Part shown: positions 35,651 to 43,952 of the stretch, one piece after another | Layout: every line of letters starts with the position of its first letter | Position numbering within the stretch: the first letter of the stretch is position 1 | Origin: JABIRQ01 sp963583595 | GTDB taxonomy: Bacteria; Pseudomonadota; Alphaproteobacteria; CADEGL01 | Direction: 5' to 3' | Length of the DNA stretch: 61,139 bases | NCBI GenBank assembly: GCA_963583595.1 | Contig: CAUZWC010000001.1 | Coordinates: 1 to 61,139 of the forward strand | Notes under the pieces: generated by a model | The model's database searches: none | What the model was told of the DNA's origin: nothing | What the model saw: only the letters and a program-made list of their open reading frames with translations | Made by a program: the position numbers and the translations under genes

Positions 35651-35716
35651 ATCTTTTGAGCGGCGCCGGCAGGTCCGGGCCGTTCCGCAAGGATGCCGTA
35701 AGGGCCCGAATGCCTG

Positions 35717-35738
35717 CTCGCTTCGCTTGATGAAGGAG
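35717..35738 (+). promoter_or_regulatory. Candidate RNA thermometer at the hsp20 ribosome-binding site
   Basis: CTC-G-CTTC (35717-35724) can pair with GAAG-GAG (35732-35738) around a seven-base loop, hiding most of the AAGGAGG ribosome-binding site. The G at 35720 is left bulged. ROSE-type thermometers of alphaproteobacterial small heat-shock genes also have a bulged G opposite the Shine-Dalgarno. Pairing is short (7 bp) and needs testing. Confidence 0.4.
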
Positions 35739-35746
35739 GTTGCGTG

Positions 35747-36196
35747 ATGGCGCGCTTGTCTTTGTTCAACAGCCCCCTGTTGCTGGGCTTCGATCGGTTC
35801 GAGGAAGCCCTGGAACGGGTCTCCAAGGCGCCGGCCGACGGTTATCCCCCCTACAACGTCGAACAGACCGGGGGCGACAGCCTGCGGATCACCCTGGCCG
35901 TGGCCGGGTTCGGCGAAGACGACCTGACGATTCAGGTCGAGGATCGGCAGCTCGTCATCCGCGGCCGCCAGGCCGAGGACGAGAACGGCCGAGTCTACCT
36001 TCATCGCGGCATCGCGGCGCGCCAGTTCCAGCGCAGCTTCGTTCTGGCCGAAGGTGTCGAAGTGACGGGAGCCAGCCTGGACAACGGCCTGCTTCATATC
36101 GAATTGGCCCAACCCAAGGCCGAGGCGGATGTCCGGACCATCGAGATCACGCCGGGCGCGCGCCAAGCGACGAGCAAGCGAATCGATCATGAGTAA
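35747..36196 (+). CDS. Small heat-shock protein (Hsp20/alpha-crystallin family)
   Basis: ATP-independent holdase of 149 residues. The alpha-crystallin domain runs from about 40 to 135 with LRITLAVAGFGEDDLTI, RQLVIRGRQ, YLHRGIAARQFQRSF and GASLDNGLLHIEL. It is an IbpA-like class A type. AAGGAGG lies seven bases from the ATG at 35747 and four from the GTG at 35744, so I favour the ATG. A heat-shock promoter and a possible thermometer lie upstream. DUF1150 follows after 63 bases, a pairing common in alphaproteobacteria. Confidence 0.93.
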   Translation: MARLSLFNSPLLLGFDRFEEALERVSKAPADGYPPYNVEQTGGDSLRITLAVAGFGEDDLTIQVEDRQLVIRGRQAEDENGRVYLHRGIAARQFQRSFVLAEGVEVTGASLDNGLLHIELAQPKAEADVRTIEITPGARQATSKRIDHE

Positions 36197-36259
36197 CGCG
36201 GCCTGGATCGGGCGCAAACGAGCCGGATCGGCGAAGCACGATCGGCGGGAGAAAGACAG

Positions 36260-36475
36260 ATGACTAATACCGAAGCTTTCAAGAGCCTGACGGTCGAGCA
36301 GTTCGCGGTGCTGGGCATGCAGAACGTGGCCTACGTCAAGGATGTCGAGATCGAAGGTCAGGCGGCCTTCGCGATCCATTCGGCCGACGGCAACACCGTG
36401 GCGGTCCTGGCCGACCGCGAGGTCGCCTTCGCGGCCGTGCGGCAGAACGATCTGGAACCCGTCAGCGTGCATTGA
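36260..36475 (+). CDS. DUF1150 family protein
   Basis: Protein of 71 residues with FAVLGMQNVAYVKDV and FAIHSADGNTVAVLADREVAFAAV, the DUF1150 pattern. Function unknown; it is soluble and small. It regularly follows an hsp20 gene in alphaproteobacteria, so a stress-linked role is inferred. GGCGGGAG lies 8-10 bases before the ATG. Confidence 0.85.
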   Translation: MTNTEAFKSLTVEQFAVLGMQNVAYVKDVEIEGQAAFAIHSADGNTVAVLADREVAFAAVRQNDLEPVSVH

Positions 36476-36515
36476 TCCGGGGTCCGGTCGCCTTCGGGCT
36501 GGGGCCGCGAACGGA

Positions 36516-36549
36516 CTTCGCCATCCCCGCGAAAGCGGGGCCGGCGAAG
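36516..36549 (+). terminator. Hairpin between DUF1150 and ptsN (terminator or dispersed repeat)
   Basis: CTTCGCC pairs with GGCGAAG and, inside it, CCCCGC pairs with GCGGGG around a GAAA tetraloop. It lies between convergent genes and could end both. The CATCCCCGCGAAAGCGGGG core and the following CAGTAATTC resemble a palindromic repeat scattered in many proteobacterial intergenic regions. No T-run follows closely. Confidence 0.6.
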
Positions 36550-36596
36550 CTCAGTAATTCGAGAATGCCGCAGGCGGCGGCCGCATAGCGCCCGGA

Positions 36597-37061
36597 TCAG
36601 GCGGCGCGGCTCGTCGGCGCTTCCATCAATATGTCGTAGATCGGGACCGCGCCGTCGGCATGGCGCAGCTTTTCGCAGGTCGCGTGGTTGCGCAGCAGCC
36701 GGGACACCCGGGCCAAGGCCTTGAGATGGTCGGCGCCCGCGCCTTCGGGGGCCAACAGCAGAAAAATCAGATCGACCGGTTGATCGTCGATCGCATCGAA
36801 GGGGATCGGCTCGGCGAGGCGGGCGAACAGCCCGTGCAGCCGGTCGAGTCCCGGCAGCTTGCCGTGCGGAATGGCGATGCCATTGCCCACGCCCGTCGTG
36901 CCCAGCCGCTCGCGTTCGATCAGCACATCGAAGAGCGCGCGTTCGGTCTGGCCGGTAACGCCGGCGGCGACCCGCGCGAGTTCCTGCAGCACCTGTTTCT
37001 TGCTGCCCGCCTTCAGGTAGGCAACGACGCTGTCGGGCGTGATCAGATCTGTGATTTCCAT
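36597..37061 (-). CDS. ptsN: Nitrogen-PTS EIIA protein PtsN
   Basis: EIIA-Ntr of 154 residues, phosphorylated on H66 (GIAIPHGK) by the PtsP-PtsO relay and acting as a regulator of K+ and nitrogen functions. FLLLAPEGAGADHLKALA is the second family block. It is the last gene of rnd-kdsD-lptCAB-rpoN-hpf-ptsN, 12 bases after hpf. Its key residue is intact, in contrast to the HprK and enzyme I lesions near 8-10 kb. Its phosphoryl donors are not in this window. Confidence 0.94.
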   Translation of the reverse strand: MEITDLITPDSVVAYLKAGSKKQVLQELARVAAGVTGQTERALFDVLIERERLGTTGVGNGIAIPHGKLPGLDRLHGLFARLAEPIPFDAIDDQPVDLIFLLLAPEGAGADHLKALARVSRLLRNHATCEKLRHADGAVPIYDILMEAPTSRAA

Positions 37062-37073
37062 CGAGATTCCGTG

Positions 37074-37691
37074 TTAGTTGCTTTTGGCCGGCCCGCTCTG
37101 GGGGTCGACCCAACCGATATTTCCGTCGGCCCGCCGATAGATCATGTTGAGGCCGCCATCGGCCCGGTTGCGGAACAGCAGGGCGGGCAGATCGCCGATA
37201 TCCAGGCGCATCACGGCCTCGCTGACTGTCAGGCTGATAACGTCGGTCGCCATTTCCGCGATGATGAGCGGATGACCTGCCGCGTCCGCCGCGGTATCCG
37301 GCAGGGTCACATCATCCTCGTCCTCGCCGGTCTCCGGCAGGTCGGCGATGACATATTGCTGGGCGGGAGAGGTCTCGTAGTCCGGGACATCGCCCCGGTG
37401 GTGGTCGCGCAGGCGCCGCTTGTGCCGGCGCAGGCGCTTCGTGGTCCGTTCCAGCGCTGCGTCGAAGGCGCTATGGGCGTCGGCAGCGAGGGCATGGCCC
37501 TGGACCTGGATGCCGCGCCCGACATGAACGGTCAGGTTGGCGCGTATACTCGCGCCTTCGCGACCGAGGACGACGGAGCCTTCCATGGCGTTCGCGAAAT
37601 ATTTTTCGGCCGCGGCCGTGAGGCCGAGGCGAGCATGCTCTCGGAACGCGTCAGAGACGTTGATCTGTTTCCCGGTGACTGTTATTTGCAT
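37074..37691 (-). CDS. hpf: Ribosome hibernation promoting factor, long form
   Basis: Ribosome-associated factor of 205 residues. The N-terminal RaiA/YfiA domain (MQITVTGKQINVSDAFREH) binds the 30S decoding region. An acidic linker leads to the C-terminal dimerisation domain with MRLDIGDLPALLFRN and IGWVDP, which in long HPF joins two ribosomes. The ATG at 37691 gives the family N-terminus. It sits between rpoN and ptsN as in most proteobacteria, 186 bases after rpoN, so a promoter of its own is likely. Confidence 0.94.
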   Translation of the reverse strand: MQITVTGKQINVSDAFREHARLGLTAAAEKYFANAMEGSVVLGREGASIRANLTVHVGRGIQVQGHALAADAHSAFDAALERTTKRLRRHKRRLRDHHRGDVPDYETSPAQQYVIADLPETGEDEDDVTLPDTAADAAGHPLIIAEMATDVISLTVSEAVMRLDIGDLPALLFRNRADGGLNMIYRRADGNIGWVDPQSGPAKSN

Positions 37692-37877
37692 ATCTGCCAA
37701 AGCGCGCCGTCTCGGCGAGTGTTCCACCGACGGCCAAGCGCCCTAATCCTCTACGGTAAAGCGCCCCATATCCCTAGGGCGCGGGACCTTAGTGACGGGG
37801 CGGAAACGAGTCAATAGACCGAAAGGGAAGGTCCGGATAGCCTTCATGGCCCGCGCGAGGGGGGCCGTTCGGCGCCG

Positions 37878-39386
37878 TCAGCCGGCGAGAATCTTCTCGT
37901 GCCGGCGCTGAACGGAGGACGGAATCCGCATGGATTCGCGGTATTTCGCGACGGTCCGGCGGGCGATTTCGACCCCCTCGGCCCGCAGCAATTCGACGAT
38001 TCCGTCATCCGAAAGGATTTTGTTCGCGGGTTCCGCGTCGATCAATTCGCGGATGCGATGGCGCACCGATTCGGCCGAATGGGCGGCCCCGTCGCCCGTG
38101 CTCGGGATCGACGAGGTGAAAAAGTATTTGAGTTCGTACATGCCGCGCGGCGTGGCCATGTATTTGTTCGTGGTGACCCGGCTGACTGTGCTCTCATGCA
38201 TGCCGATGGCTTCTGCGATATTGCGCAGGACGAGCGGCTTCAGATATTGCACGCCATGGGCGAAGAAGCCGTCCTGCTGGCGCACCAGCTCGCTCGCGAC
38301 CTTCAGGATCGTCGTCGCCCGCTGGTGCAGCGATTTGACCAGCCAATTCGCGCTCTGGAAGTTCTCGGCGATATAGGCCTTCTCGTCCTTGTTCAGCGCC
38401 GATTTGTTGACCCGTGCGTAATAGCTCGCGTTGATCAGCACGCGAGGTAGGTTTTCGCTGTTCAGCTCGACCAGCCAGCCGCCGGCCCCGTCCGGGCGCA
38501 TCAGGACATCGGGCGTCACGGGTTGGGTGATCGGCGTGTCGAAGGTATCGCCGGGCTTGGGGTTGAGGGCGCGAATCTCGCGCACCATTTCGTTCAGATC
38601 CTCGGCATGGACCCGGCAGATCCGGCGCAGCTTGTCGAGATCCCGGCGGGCGAGCAGATCGAGATTGTCGAGCAGCGCCTCCATCGCCGGATCCAGCCGG
38701 TTCAGGTCGCGCAGCTGCAAGGCCAGGCATTCGCGCAGATCGCGGGCGAAGACCCCCGCGGGCTCGAAGCCCTGCATGATCTCCAGCACCGCCTCGACCC
38801 GCGCGACCGGGCAGTCGAGGCGATCGGCCACGGCTTCCAGATCGGGTCCGATATAGCCCGATTCATCGACCATATCGATCAGATGCAGGCCGATCCGCCG
38901 GTCGGCCGGATCGGTCACATCGACCTGGAGTTGCTCGGTGAGATGCTCGCGCAGGGTCGGATCCTGCGCGACGGTGTTCTCGTAGCTGAACACGCTATCG
39001 GCGAAATCGCTCCGCCCGCCGCTGCCGGTCCAGGGCATTTCCGTGCCGGGTGTGGCCTGGACCAGGTCGCCCGGGCCCGAATCCGCCCATAGATCTTCGT
39101 CGGCGACATCGAGCGGCGCTTCGGTGGTCGTGACGGCCTCGGTGGTTGCGTTGGGAAATTCGGTCTCGCCGCTTTCCGTGGCGCCATTCGCGGGGGTTTC
39201 TGTCTCACGCCTTTCGCCGCCCTCCTCCTCGACCCGTTCGAGCAGAGGATTGCGCTCAAGCTCTTCCGTCAGATAGTCCGAAAGTTCGAGATTCGACAGT
39301 TTCAGCAGCTTGATGGCTTGCTGCAACTGCTGGGTCATGACTAGGGAGGTGGTCTGACGAAGGTCCAGACGGGTCGTGAGAGCCAT
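37878..39386 (-). CDS. rpoN: RNA polymerase sigma-54 factor
   Basis: Sigma-54 of 502 residues. Region I is Gln/Leu-rich (TTSLVMTQQLQQAIKLLKLSNLEL). An acidic region II spans about 50-130. The core-binding and helix-turn-helix region follows, and the RpoN box ARRTVAKYRESMRI is near the C-terminus. It needs enhancer-binding ATPases to open promoters. It is preceded by lptB with a 35-base gap and followed by hpf, the normal neighbourhood. Confidence 0.96.
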   Translation of the reverse strand: MALTTRLDLRQTTSLVMTQQLQQAIKLLKLSNLELSDYLTEELERNPLLERVEEEGGERRETETPANGATESGETEFPNATTEAVTTTEAPLDVADEDLWADSGPGDLVQATPGTEMPWTGSGGRSDFADSVFSYENTVAQDPTLREHLTEQLQVDVTDPADRRIGLHLIDMVDESGYIGPDLEAVADRLDCPVARVEAVLEIMQGFEPAGVFARDLRECLALQLRDLNRLDPAMEALLDNLDLLARRDLDKLRRICRVHAEDLNEMVREIRALNPKPGDTFDTPITQPVTPDVLMRPDGAGGWLVELNSENLPRVLINASYYARVNKSALNKDEKAYIAENFQSANWLVKSLHQRATTILKVASELVRQQDGFFAHGVQYLKPLVLRNIAEAIGMHESTVSRVTTNKYMATPRGMYELKYFFTSSIPSTGDGAAHSAESVRHRIRELIDAEPANKILSDDGIVELLRAEGVEIARRTVAKYRESMRIPSSVQRRHEKILAG

Positions 39387-39421
39387 AATGGCCTAATTCT
39401 TGCGAGGAACCGCCTGCTTGT

Positions 39422-40219
39422 CTATAGGCTGAACCTTTCGCCCAGGTAAACCCGGCGAACGTCCTCATGGCTGACGATCTCCGAAGGCCGGCCCGTCATC
39501 AGAACGGAGCCGTTGTGGATGATATAGGCCCGGTCGACGATCTCCAGCGTTTCGCGGACATTGTGGTCGGTGATCAGCACGCCGAGGCCGCGATCCTTGA
39601 GATGGGCGACAAGGTCGCGAATATCGTTGAGCGCGATCGGATCGATGCCCGCCAGCGGCTCGTCGAGCAGGATGAAATGGGGCTGGGTGGCCAGGGCGCG
39701 GGCGATCTCGACCCGGCGCCGCTCGCCGCCGCTAAGCGCCACGGCGGGCGCGCGGCGCAGATGGGTGATCGAGAATTCGGCGAGCAGATCGTCGAGCATG
39801 ATCTCGCGCCGTTCGCGGTCTTTTTCGACCACTTCGATGACTGCCCGGATATTCTCCTCCACCGAAAGCCCCCGGAAGATCGACGGCTCCTGGGGCAGAT
39901 AGCCGATCCCCAGGCGCGCGCGCTGGTACATCGGCAGATGGGTGATATCGACGCCGTCCAGGCTGACCGAGCCGGAATCGGCGCTGATCAGGCCGGTCAG
40001 AATATAGAAGCAGGTCGTTTTGCCCGCGCCGTTCGGGCCGAGCAGGCCGACGGCCTCGCCGCGCCGCACGGTCAGGCTGATATCGCGCAGGACCGGGCGC
40101 TTCTTGAACTGCTTGCCCAGATTGTTCGCCGCAAGACCCGGATTGTCGGCCACCAGCTGCGGCGCCCCGTCGAGTCGCGCGGTATCGTCCGGCCTGTTTT
40201 GGCGATCGCGATCAGTCAT
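39422..40219 (-). CDS. lptB: LPS export ABC transporter ATP-binding protein
   Basis: ATPase of 265 residues that drives LptFG to extract LPS from the inner membrane. Walker A is GPNGAGKTT, the signature LSGGERRR and Walker B FILLDEPLAGIDP, with the H-loop in LITDHNV. About 30 extra N-terminal residues precede the ABC domain. It is 123 bases after lptA. Confidence 0.96.
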   Translation of the reverse strand: MTDRDRQNRPDDTARLDGAPQLVADNPGLAANNLGKQFKKRPVLRDISLTVRRGEAVGLLGPNGAGKTTCFYILTGLISADSGSVSLDGVDITHLPMYQRARLGIGYLPQEPSIFRGLSVEENIRAVIEVVEKDRERREIMLDDLLAEFSITHLRRAPAVALSGGERRRVEIARALATQPHFILLDEPLAGIDPIALNDIRDLVAHLKDRGLGVLITDHNVRETLEIVDRAYIIHNGSVLMTGRPSEIVSHEDVRRVYLGERFSL

Positions 40220-40342
40220 GACTCTCCAAGCTTGGTGGTATAGTGCCGGCCGCTTGCGGGCGACCGGCTTCGGGCCGGACCTTATCGAACCTGACGGTTC
40301 CGGACCCGATTCGTCCCGGTCGGCACGAGGGGCCGGGCCGGG

Positions 40343-41221
40343 TCAGGACCCATCCGGCTTGGCGTTCGGGATGAAAATTCCATGCACGCGCGCCTTGCCG
40401 CCACCGATCTTTCCGCTCGACACGCTCGGCCGGCCGAGCAACCGGCTTACGCCCGTGTTGAGATTGACCTCTGCGAGGTCGCCGTTGATCTGGTTCGACC
40501 CCTGCGTGATCTTAACTGAACCGGAGAGCGCGGCGATACCGCTTTCGGTCCGGTAGTCGCCGTAGTCCGCGCGCACGAATTCGGTGGCGGTCTGGATCTG
40601 GACCTCGCCGAAGGCCTCGACCCGGTGGACGCTGAAACGCCCGGCCTGATCCTCGCGCATATGGGCGCTGATGACATCGGCGCGCAGGCGCTTGCCGCCC
40701 TGATCGGCGACCGCGTTGCCCCGCGCGACGGCGAGGCCGGTTGCCTCCCAATATTCCAGGCTCTGTTCAGCGGTGATGGTTTCCGACGGGGTGCGAAACC
40801 GGATGTCGTCGCCGGTGATGACGAGGAGGCCCTGCTCCACGTCATAGATCGCGAAGTCGCCTGTCGCGTTCTCGTTGGGCGTGGCGATTCGGACATTGCC
40901 GCGGGCTTCGAGGCGGTAGATCTCGGTGTCGCTGGCAGTGGTCTCACGATAGAAGGCGGTCAACTCGTCCGCCCGAACGGTCACCTCGCCGCTCTGCGCG
41001 ACGGCATTGCCGCGCGCGATATAGACCTGGGCGCGCTGCTGCCATTCGATGCCTTCCTCGGCCTGGATCGTGATCGGCTGATCCGATCCGGCTGCGCCGA
41101 AGCTGGAGCCGAGCGACTGGGCCAGGAGCGGCCCGCCGTGTAGCGGCGACAAGACCAGCGCGAAGGCCAGGGCAAAGGCCAGGGTCGTGCCCCGGGCGAT
41201 GGTGGCGCGGCGGCCGGTCAC
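40343..41221 (-). CDS. lptA: LPS transport periplasmic protein LptA
   Basis: Periplasmic beta-jellyroll protein of 292 residues that forms the LPS bridge. It has a Sec signal (hydrophobic FALAFALVLSPL, likely cleavage after AQS or nearby). Repeated OstA-type strands follow (YIARGNAVAQSGEVTVRADEL and VARGNAVADQGGKRLRADVI). It is longer than E. coli LptA (185), as is usual in alphaproteobacteria. It overlaps lptC by four bases. Confidence 0.92.
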   Translation of the reverse strand: MTGRRATIARGTTLAFALAFALVLSPLHGGPLLAQSLGSSFGAAGSDQPITIQAEEGIEWQQRAQVYIARGNAVAQSGEVTVRADELTAFYRETTASDTEIYRLEARGNVRIATPNENATGDFAIYDVEQGLLVITGDDIRFRTPSETITAEQSLEYWEATGLAVARGNAVADQGGKRLRADVISAHMREDQAGRFSVHRVEAFGEVQIQTATEFVRADYGDYRTESGIAALSGSVKITQGSNQINGDLAEVNLNTGVSRLLGRPSVSSGKIGGGKARVHGIFIPNAKPDGS

Positions 41222-41913
41222 TCCGCCTGGTCCTTGGCCTTGGGCCGCAGGACCAGGGTTGCGTTGCCCGTGAAGATGACCCGCTCGCCCTCATCGAACA
41301 CCTGGAAGCCTTCGGCGACGATCGTGCCGAACGGCCCCTGGCCGTCGATCGGCTCGAAGCCGAAGGCCGCGCCCTGGGCCATATCCACGAAGGCGGTTGC
41401 GGTCTCGAACTCGTAGCCGGCATCGTGGAACATGTTGACATGGCCGTCGAGCTCGACCGTCTGGTCGGCCTGGCGGAACACGCCGTAATCCGCGGTCAGG
41501 GCCACCCAGGTGCCGTTCTCGAGCGTGATGTCCGCCTTCGGAGCGGTGAGGCGGACCTGCTGCGATCCGGGCGAGACCTCGGTTGCCATCTCGGCGGTCA
41601 CGGCGAAGGGCTGGTTACGGCCGTCGATGCCCATGAAGCGGGCATTGATCATGGCCAGATTCTCGATCTCCTCGGGGCTGACCTTGGCAGCCGCGAGGGG
41701 TAGCTCGTTGTCGTTCGAGCGAAGCTGCGGCCAGGCCGCCACCGCGCCGATCAGGATCGCGGCGACTGTGGGCATGATCAGCTTGAGCAGGCGGATCGCC
41801 CGGGCGTAATGGCTGTGCATGCGCCGCCGCACGAAAGGCGCGCCGCGGCCCGGCCGGGCCGGTTGGGGCCTCTGCGGCCTTGGGTCGTCGATACGGCCGT
41901 CCGCCAAGGCCAT
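41218..41913 (-). CDS. lptC: LPS export protein LptC
   Basis: Bitopic inner-membrane protein of 231 residues that passes LPS to LptA. One membrane helix (LIMPTVAAILIGAVAAWP) follows an Arg/Pro-rich cytoplasmic N-terminus of about 45 residues. The periplasmic jellyroll has FMGIDGRNQPFAVTAEMA and DITLENGTWVALTADYGVF. ATG 41913 lies five bases after the kdsD stop; a second ATG at 41820 (MHSHYARAIRL) is a possible start. It overlaps lptA. Confidence 0.88.
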   Translation of the reverse strand: MALADGRIDDPRPQRPQPARPGRGAPFVRRRMHSHYARAIRLLKLIMPTVAAILIGAVAAWPQLRSNDNELPLAAAKVSPEEIENLAMINARFMGIDGRNQPFAVTAEMATEVSPGSQQVRLTAPKADITLENGTWVALTADYGVFRQADQTVELDGHVNMFHDAGYEFETATAFVDMAQGAAFGFEPIDGQGPFGTIVAEGFQVFDEGERVIFTGNATLVLRPKAKDQAE

Positions 41914-41917
41914 ATCC

Positions 41918-42904
41918 CTAGGCAACGCCGGCGCGCAGGCAGTCGTGAATATGCACGATGCCGAGCGGCGCGCCGCCATCGACGACAAAGAGATTGGTGA
42001 TCTTGCTCGAATTCATCAGACCAAGGGCTTCGGAGGCCAGAGCCTGGGGGCGGATCGTGCGCGGCGCGGCGGTCATGATTTCGCCCGCCTTATGTGCCAG
42101 AAGATCGCCCGGCATATGGCGGCGGAGATCGCCATCGGTGATGATCCCGACCAGCCGCCCATCGGCGCCGGTCACGCCGACGCAGCCGAAGTGCTTCGCG
42201 GTCATGATCAGGATGGCGTTCGCAACGCTGGCTTCCACTCCGGCCAGGGGCAGCTCCCCCCCCTCGTGCATGATATCGGCCACACGCAACAGCATGCGGC
42301 CCAGCTTGCCGCCAGGGTGGAGGACCTGGAAATCGTCCGTGGTGAAGCCTTTGCGCTCCAGCAGGGCGACGGCGGTGGCATCGCCCAGGGCCAGCATCAT
42401 GGTAGTCGAGGTCATCGGCGCGAGCCCGAGCGGGCAGGCTTCCGGCGCGTCCGGCAGGACGAGGGCGACATCGGCGGCATCCGCCAGGGTGGATTTGGCC
42501 TTGGAGGTGATCGCGATCAGGGGGATCGAAAAGCGCCGCGTATAGGCGATCAGGTCCGACAGTTCGGGCGTCTCGCCCGAATTGGACAAGGCAATCACCG
42601 CGTCCTGCCCGGTGATCATGCCTAGGTCGCCGTGGCTCGCCTCGCCCGGATGGACATAGAGCGCGGGCGTGCCCACGCTGGACAGGGTCGAGGCGATCTT
42701 GCGCGCGATATGGCCGCTCTTGCCCATGCCGGTGACGACGACGCGCCCGGAAACGGGCGCGATCAGATCGAGGGCCGCGCCGAAGCGATCGTCCAGTGCG
42801 GCGGCGAGCCGGGCTATACCGTCCGCCTCCAACCCCAGGGCGCGCCTTGCGGAGCGCAGATCGTCCTGGGTTGACGGGGCCGCCGCTTGCTTTCGAGTGG
42901 TCAT
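41918..42904 (-). CDS. kdsD: Arabinose-5-phosphate isomerase
   Basis: Turns ribulose-5-phosphate into arabinose-5-phosphate for KDO and LPS core synthesis. The protein is 328 residues with an N-terminal SIS domain (VVVTGMGKSGHIARKIASTLSS, residues about 53-74; HPGEASHGDLGM) and two C-terminal CBS domains (about 205-325). It heads directly into lptC-lptA-lptB, linking sugar supply with LPS export. Confidence 0.94.
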   Translation of the reverse strand: MTTRKQAAAPSTQDDLRSARRALGLEADGIARLAAALDDRFGAALDLIAPVSGRVVVTGMGKSGHIARKIASTLSSVGTPALYVHPGEASHGDLGMITGQDAVIALSNSGETPELSDLIAYTRRFSIPLIAITSKAKSTLADAADVALVLPDAPEACPLGLAPMTSTTMMLALGDATAVALLERKGFTTDDFQVLHPGGKLGRMLLRVADIMHEGGELPLAGVEASVANAILIMTAKHFGCVGVTGADGRLVGIITDGDLRRHMPGDLLAHKAGEIMTAAPRTIRPQALASEALGLMNSSKITNLFVVDGGAPLGIVHIHDCLRAGVA

Positions 42905-43065
42905 GGATGCCGTGTTCCGCTTGCAATGGCGTCGAGGCGGATTATTGCCACGATTATCACCATTTAGCTCGGTTTCCGAGTATGCCGCCCGCCCTGGGCA
43001 GCGTCAATTCGGCGACCGCTCCCGTCCGGGCCGTGAAACCCGTCAAGAGCGCGATCAAGAAATTG

Positions 43066-43680
43066 TCACGTATGGGAGAAAATGTCTTCTTCTGGCCATC
43101 CGGCAAGGTCCAGGCGCGCGCGGGTGGGCAAAAAAGCGAAACAAGCCTGAGCCAGATCGCGCCGCCCCTCCCGGTCGATCATCTCGTCGAGCCGGGCGCG
43201 CAGGGCGTGAAGATGCAGCACATCGGAGGCGGCGTAGCGGATCTGATCCTCTGTCAGGTCCTCGGCGCCCCAGTCCGAAGACTGCTGCTGCTTGGAGAGA
43301 TCGACGCCGAGAATCTCGCGGCACAGGTCCTTGAGGCCGTGGCGGTCGGTATAGGTCCGGCACAGGCGGGATGCGACCTTGGTGCAATAGACCGGCCCGC
43401 AGGCCACGCCCAGATAGTGCTCGATCGCGGCCAGGTCGAAGCGTGCGAAATGGAAGAGCTTGAGGGTCTTGGGATTCGCCATCAGGGCTTTCAGGCGCGG
43501 CGCGTCATAGACGCCCTGCGCCAGTTGGACCAGATGGGCCGTGCCATCGCCGGCGGACAGCTGGACGAGACACAGCCGGTCCCGAGGGGTCTTGAGGCCC
43601 ATTGTCTCGGTATCGACGGCCACCGCGTCGCCGAAATCGAGTCCTTCGGGCAGATCGCCCTTATGGAGTGTTACCGTCAT
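43066..43680 (-). CDS. rnd: Ribonuclease D (short form)
   Basis: DEDDy 3'-5' exonuclease of 204 residues. ExoI has AVDTETMGL (D23, E25), ExoII FHFARFDLAAI, and ExoIII YAASDVLHLHAL with Tyr and Asp. It lacks the HRDC domains of E. coli RNase D, as is typical for this alphaproteobacterial group. It starts 41 bases downstream of tRNA-Leu in the same direction. The longer open frame only translates the tRNA. Confidence 0.9.
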   Translation of the reverse strand: MTVTLHKGDLPEGLDFGDAVAVDTETMGLKTPRDRLCLVQLSAGDGTAHLVQLAQGVYDAPRLKALMANPKTLKLFHFARFDLAAIEHYLGVACGPVYCTKVASRLCRTYTDRHGLKDLCREILGVDLSKQQQSSDWGAEDLTEDQIRYAASDVLHLHALRARLDEMIDREGRRDLAQACFAFLPTRARLDLAGWPEEDIFSHT

Positions 43681-43697
43681 GAAGCCATACATCCGTG

Positions 43698-43716
43698 CTC
43701 GCGCGTCATGCGCGAG
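43698..43716 (-). other. Hairpin between tRNA-Leu and rnd
   Basis: CTCGCGC and GCGCGAG form a perfect 7-bp stem with a five-base loop, just after the tRNA 3' end and 18 bases before the rnd start. No T-run follows, so it looks like a leader or processing hairpin more than a terminator. Confidence 0.45.
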
Positions 43717-43721
43717 GACAA

Positions 43722-43808
43722 TGGTGCCCAGGAGAAGACTCGAACTTCCACGGGCTTGCGCCCACAGGTACCTGAAACCTGCGCGTCTACCAATTCCGCC
43801 ACCTGGGC
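43722..43808 (-). tRNA. tRNA-Leu (anticodon CAG)
   Basis: Class II tRNA of 87 bases including encoded CCA. The acceptor is GCCCAGG/CCTGGGC, the anticodon stem CAGGT/ACCTG around TTCAGGT gives CAG, and the long variable arm (TGGGCGCAAGCCCGT) is typical of Leu. The T-loop is TTCGAGT. Confidence 0.95.
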
Positions 43809-43952
43809 TTCGGTCGGGCACATCGGGTAACGTTCCCGGGCCGCCAAGTCAACGGGCTTCTCTATCATGGCCTGTGGATCGGGGGGTGCGGTGGGGCGTT
43901 GCGCGTATTATAAGGGCGGCCGAAGACGGATATCGGATAGGGAGACGGGGCG

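Noticed and set aside
35744..35746. GTG at 35744 as hsp20 start
   Set aside because: Only four bases from AAGGAGG; the ATG three bases further has the normal seven-base spacing.
37761..37782. GCGCCC/GGGCGC hairpin between rpoN and hpf
   Set aside because: Six-base stem with a ten-base loop and no good T-run in the rpoN direction; too weak to call a terminator.
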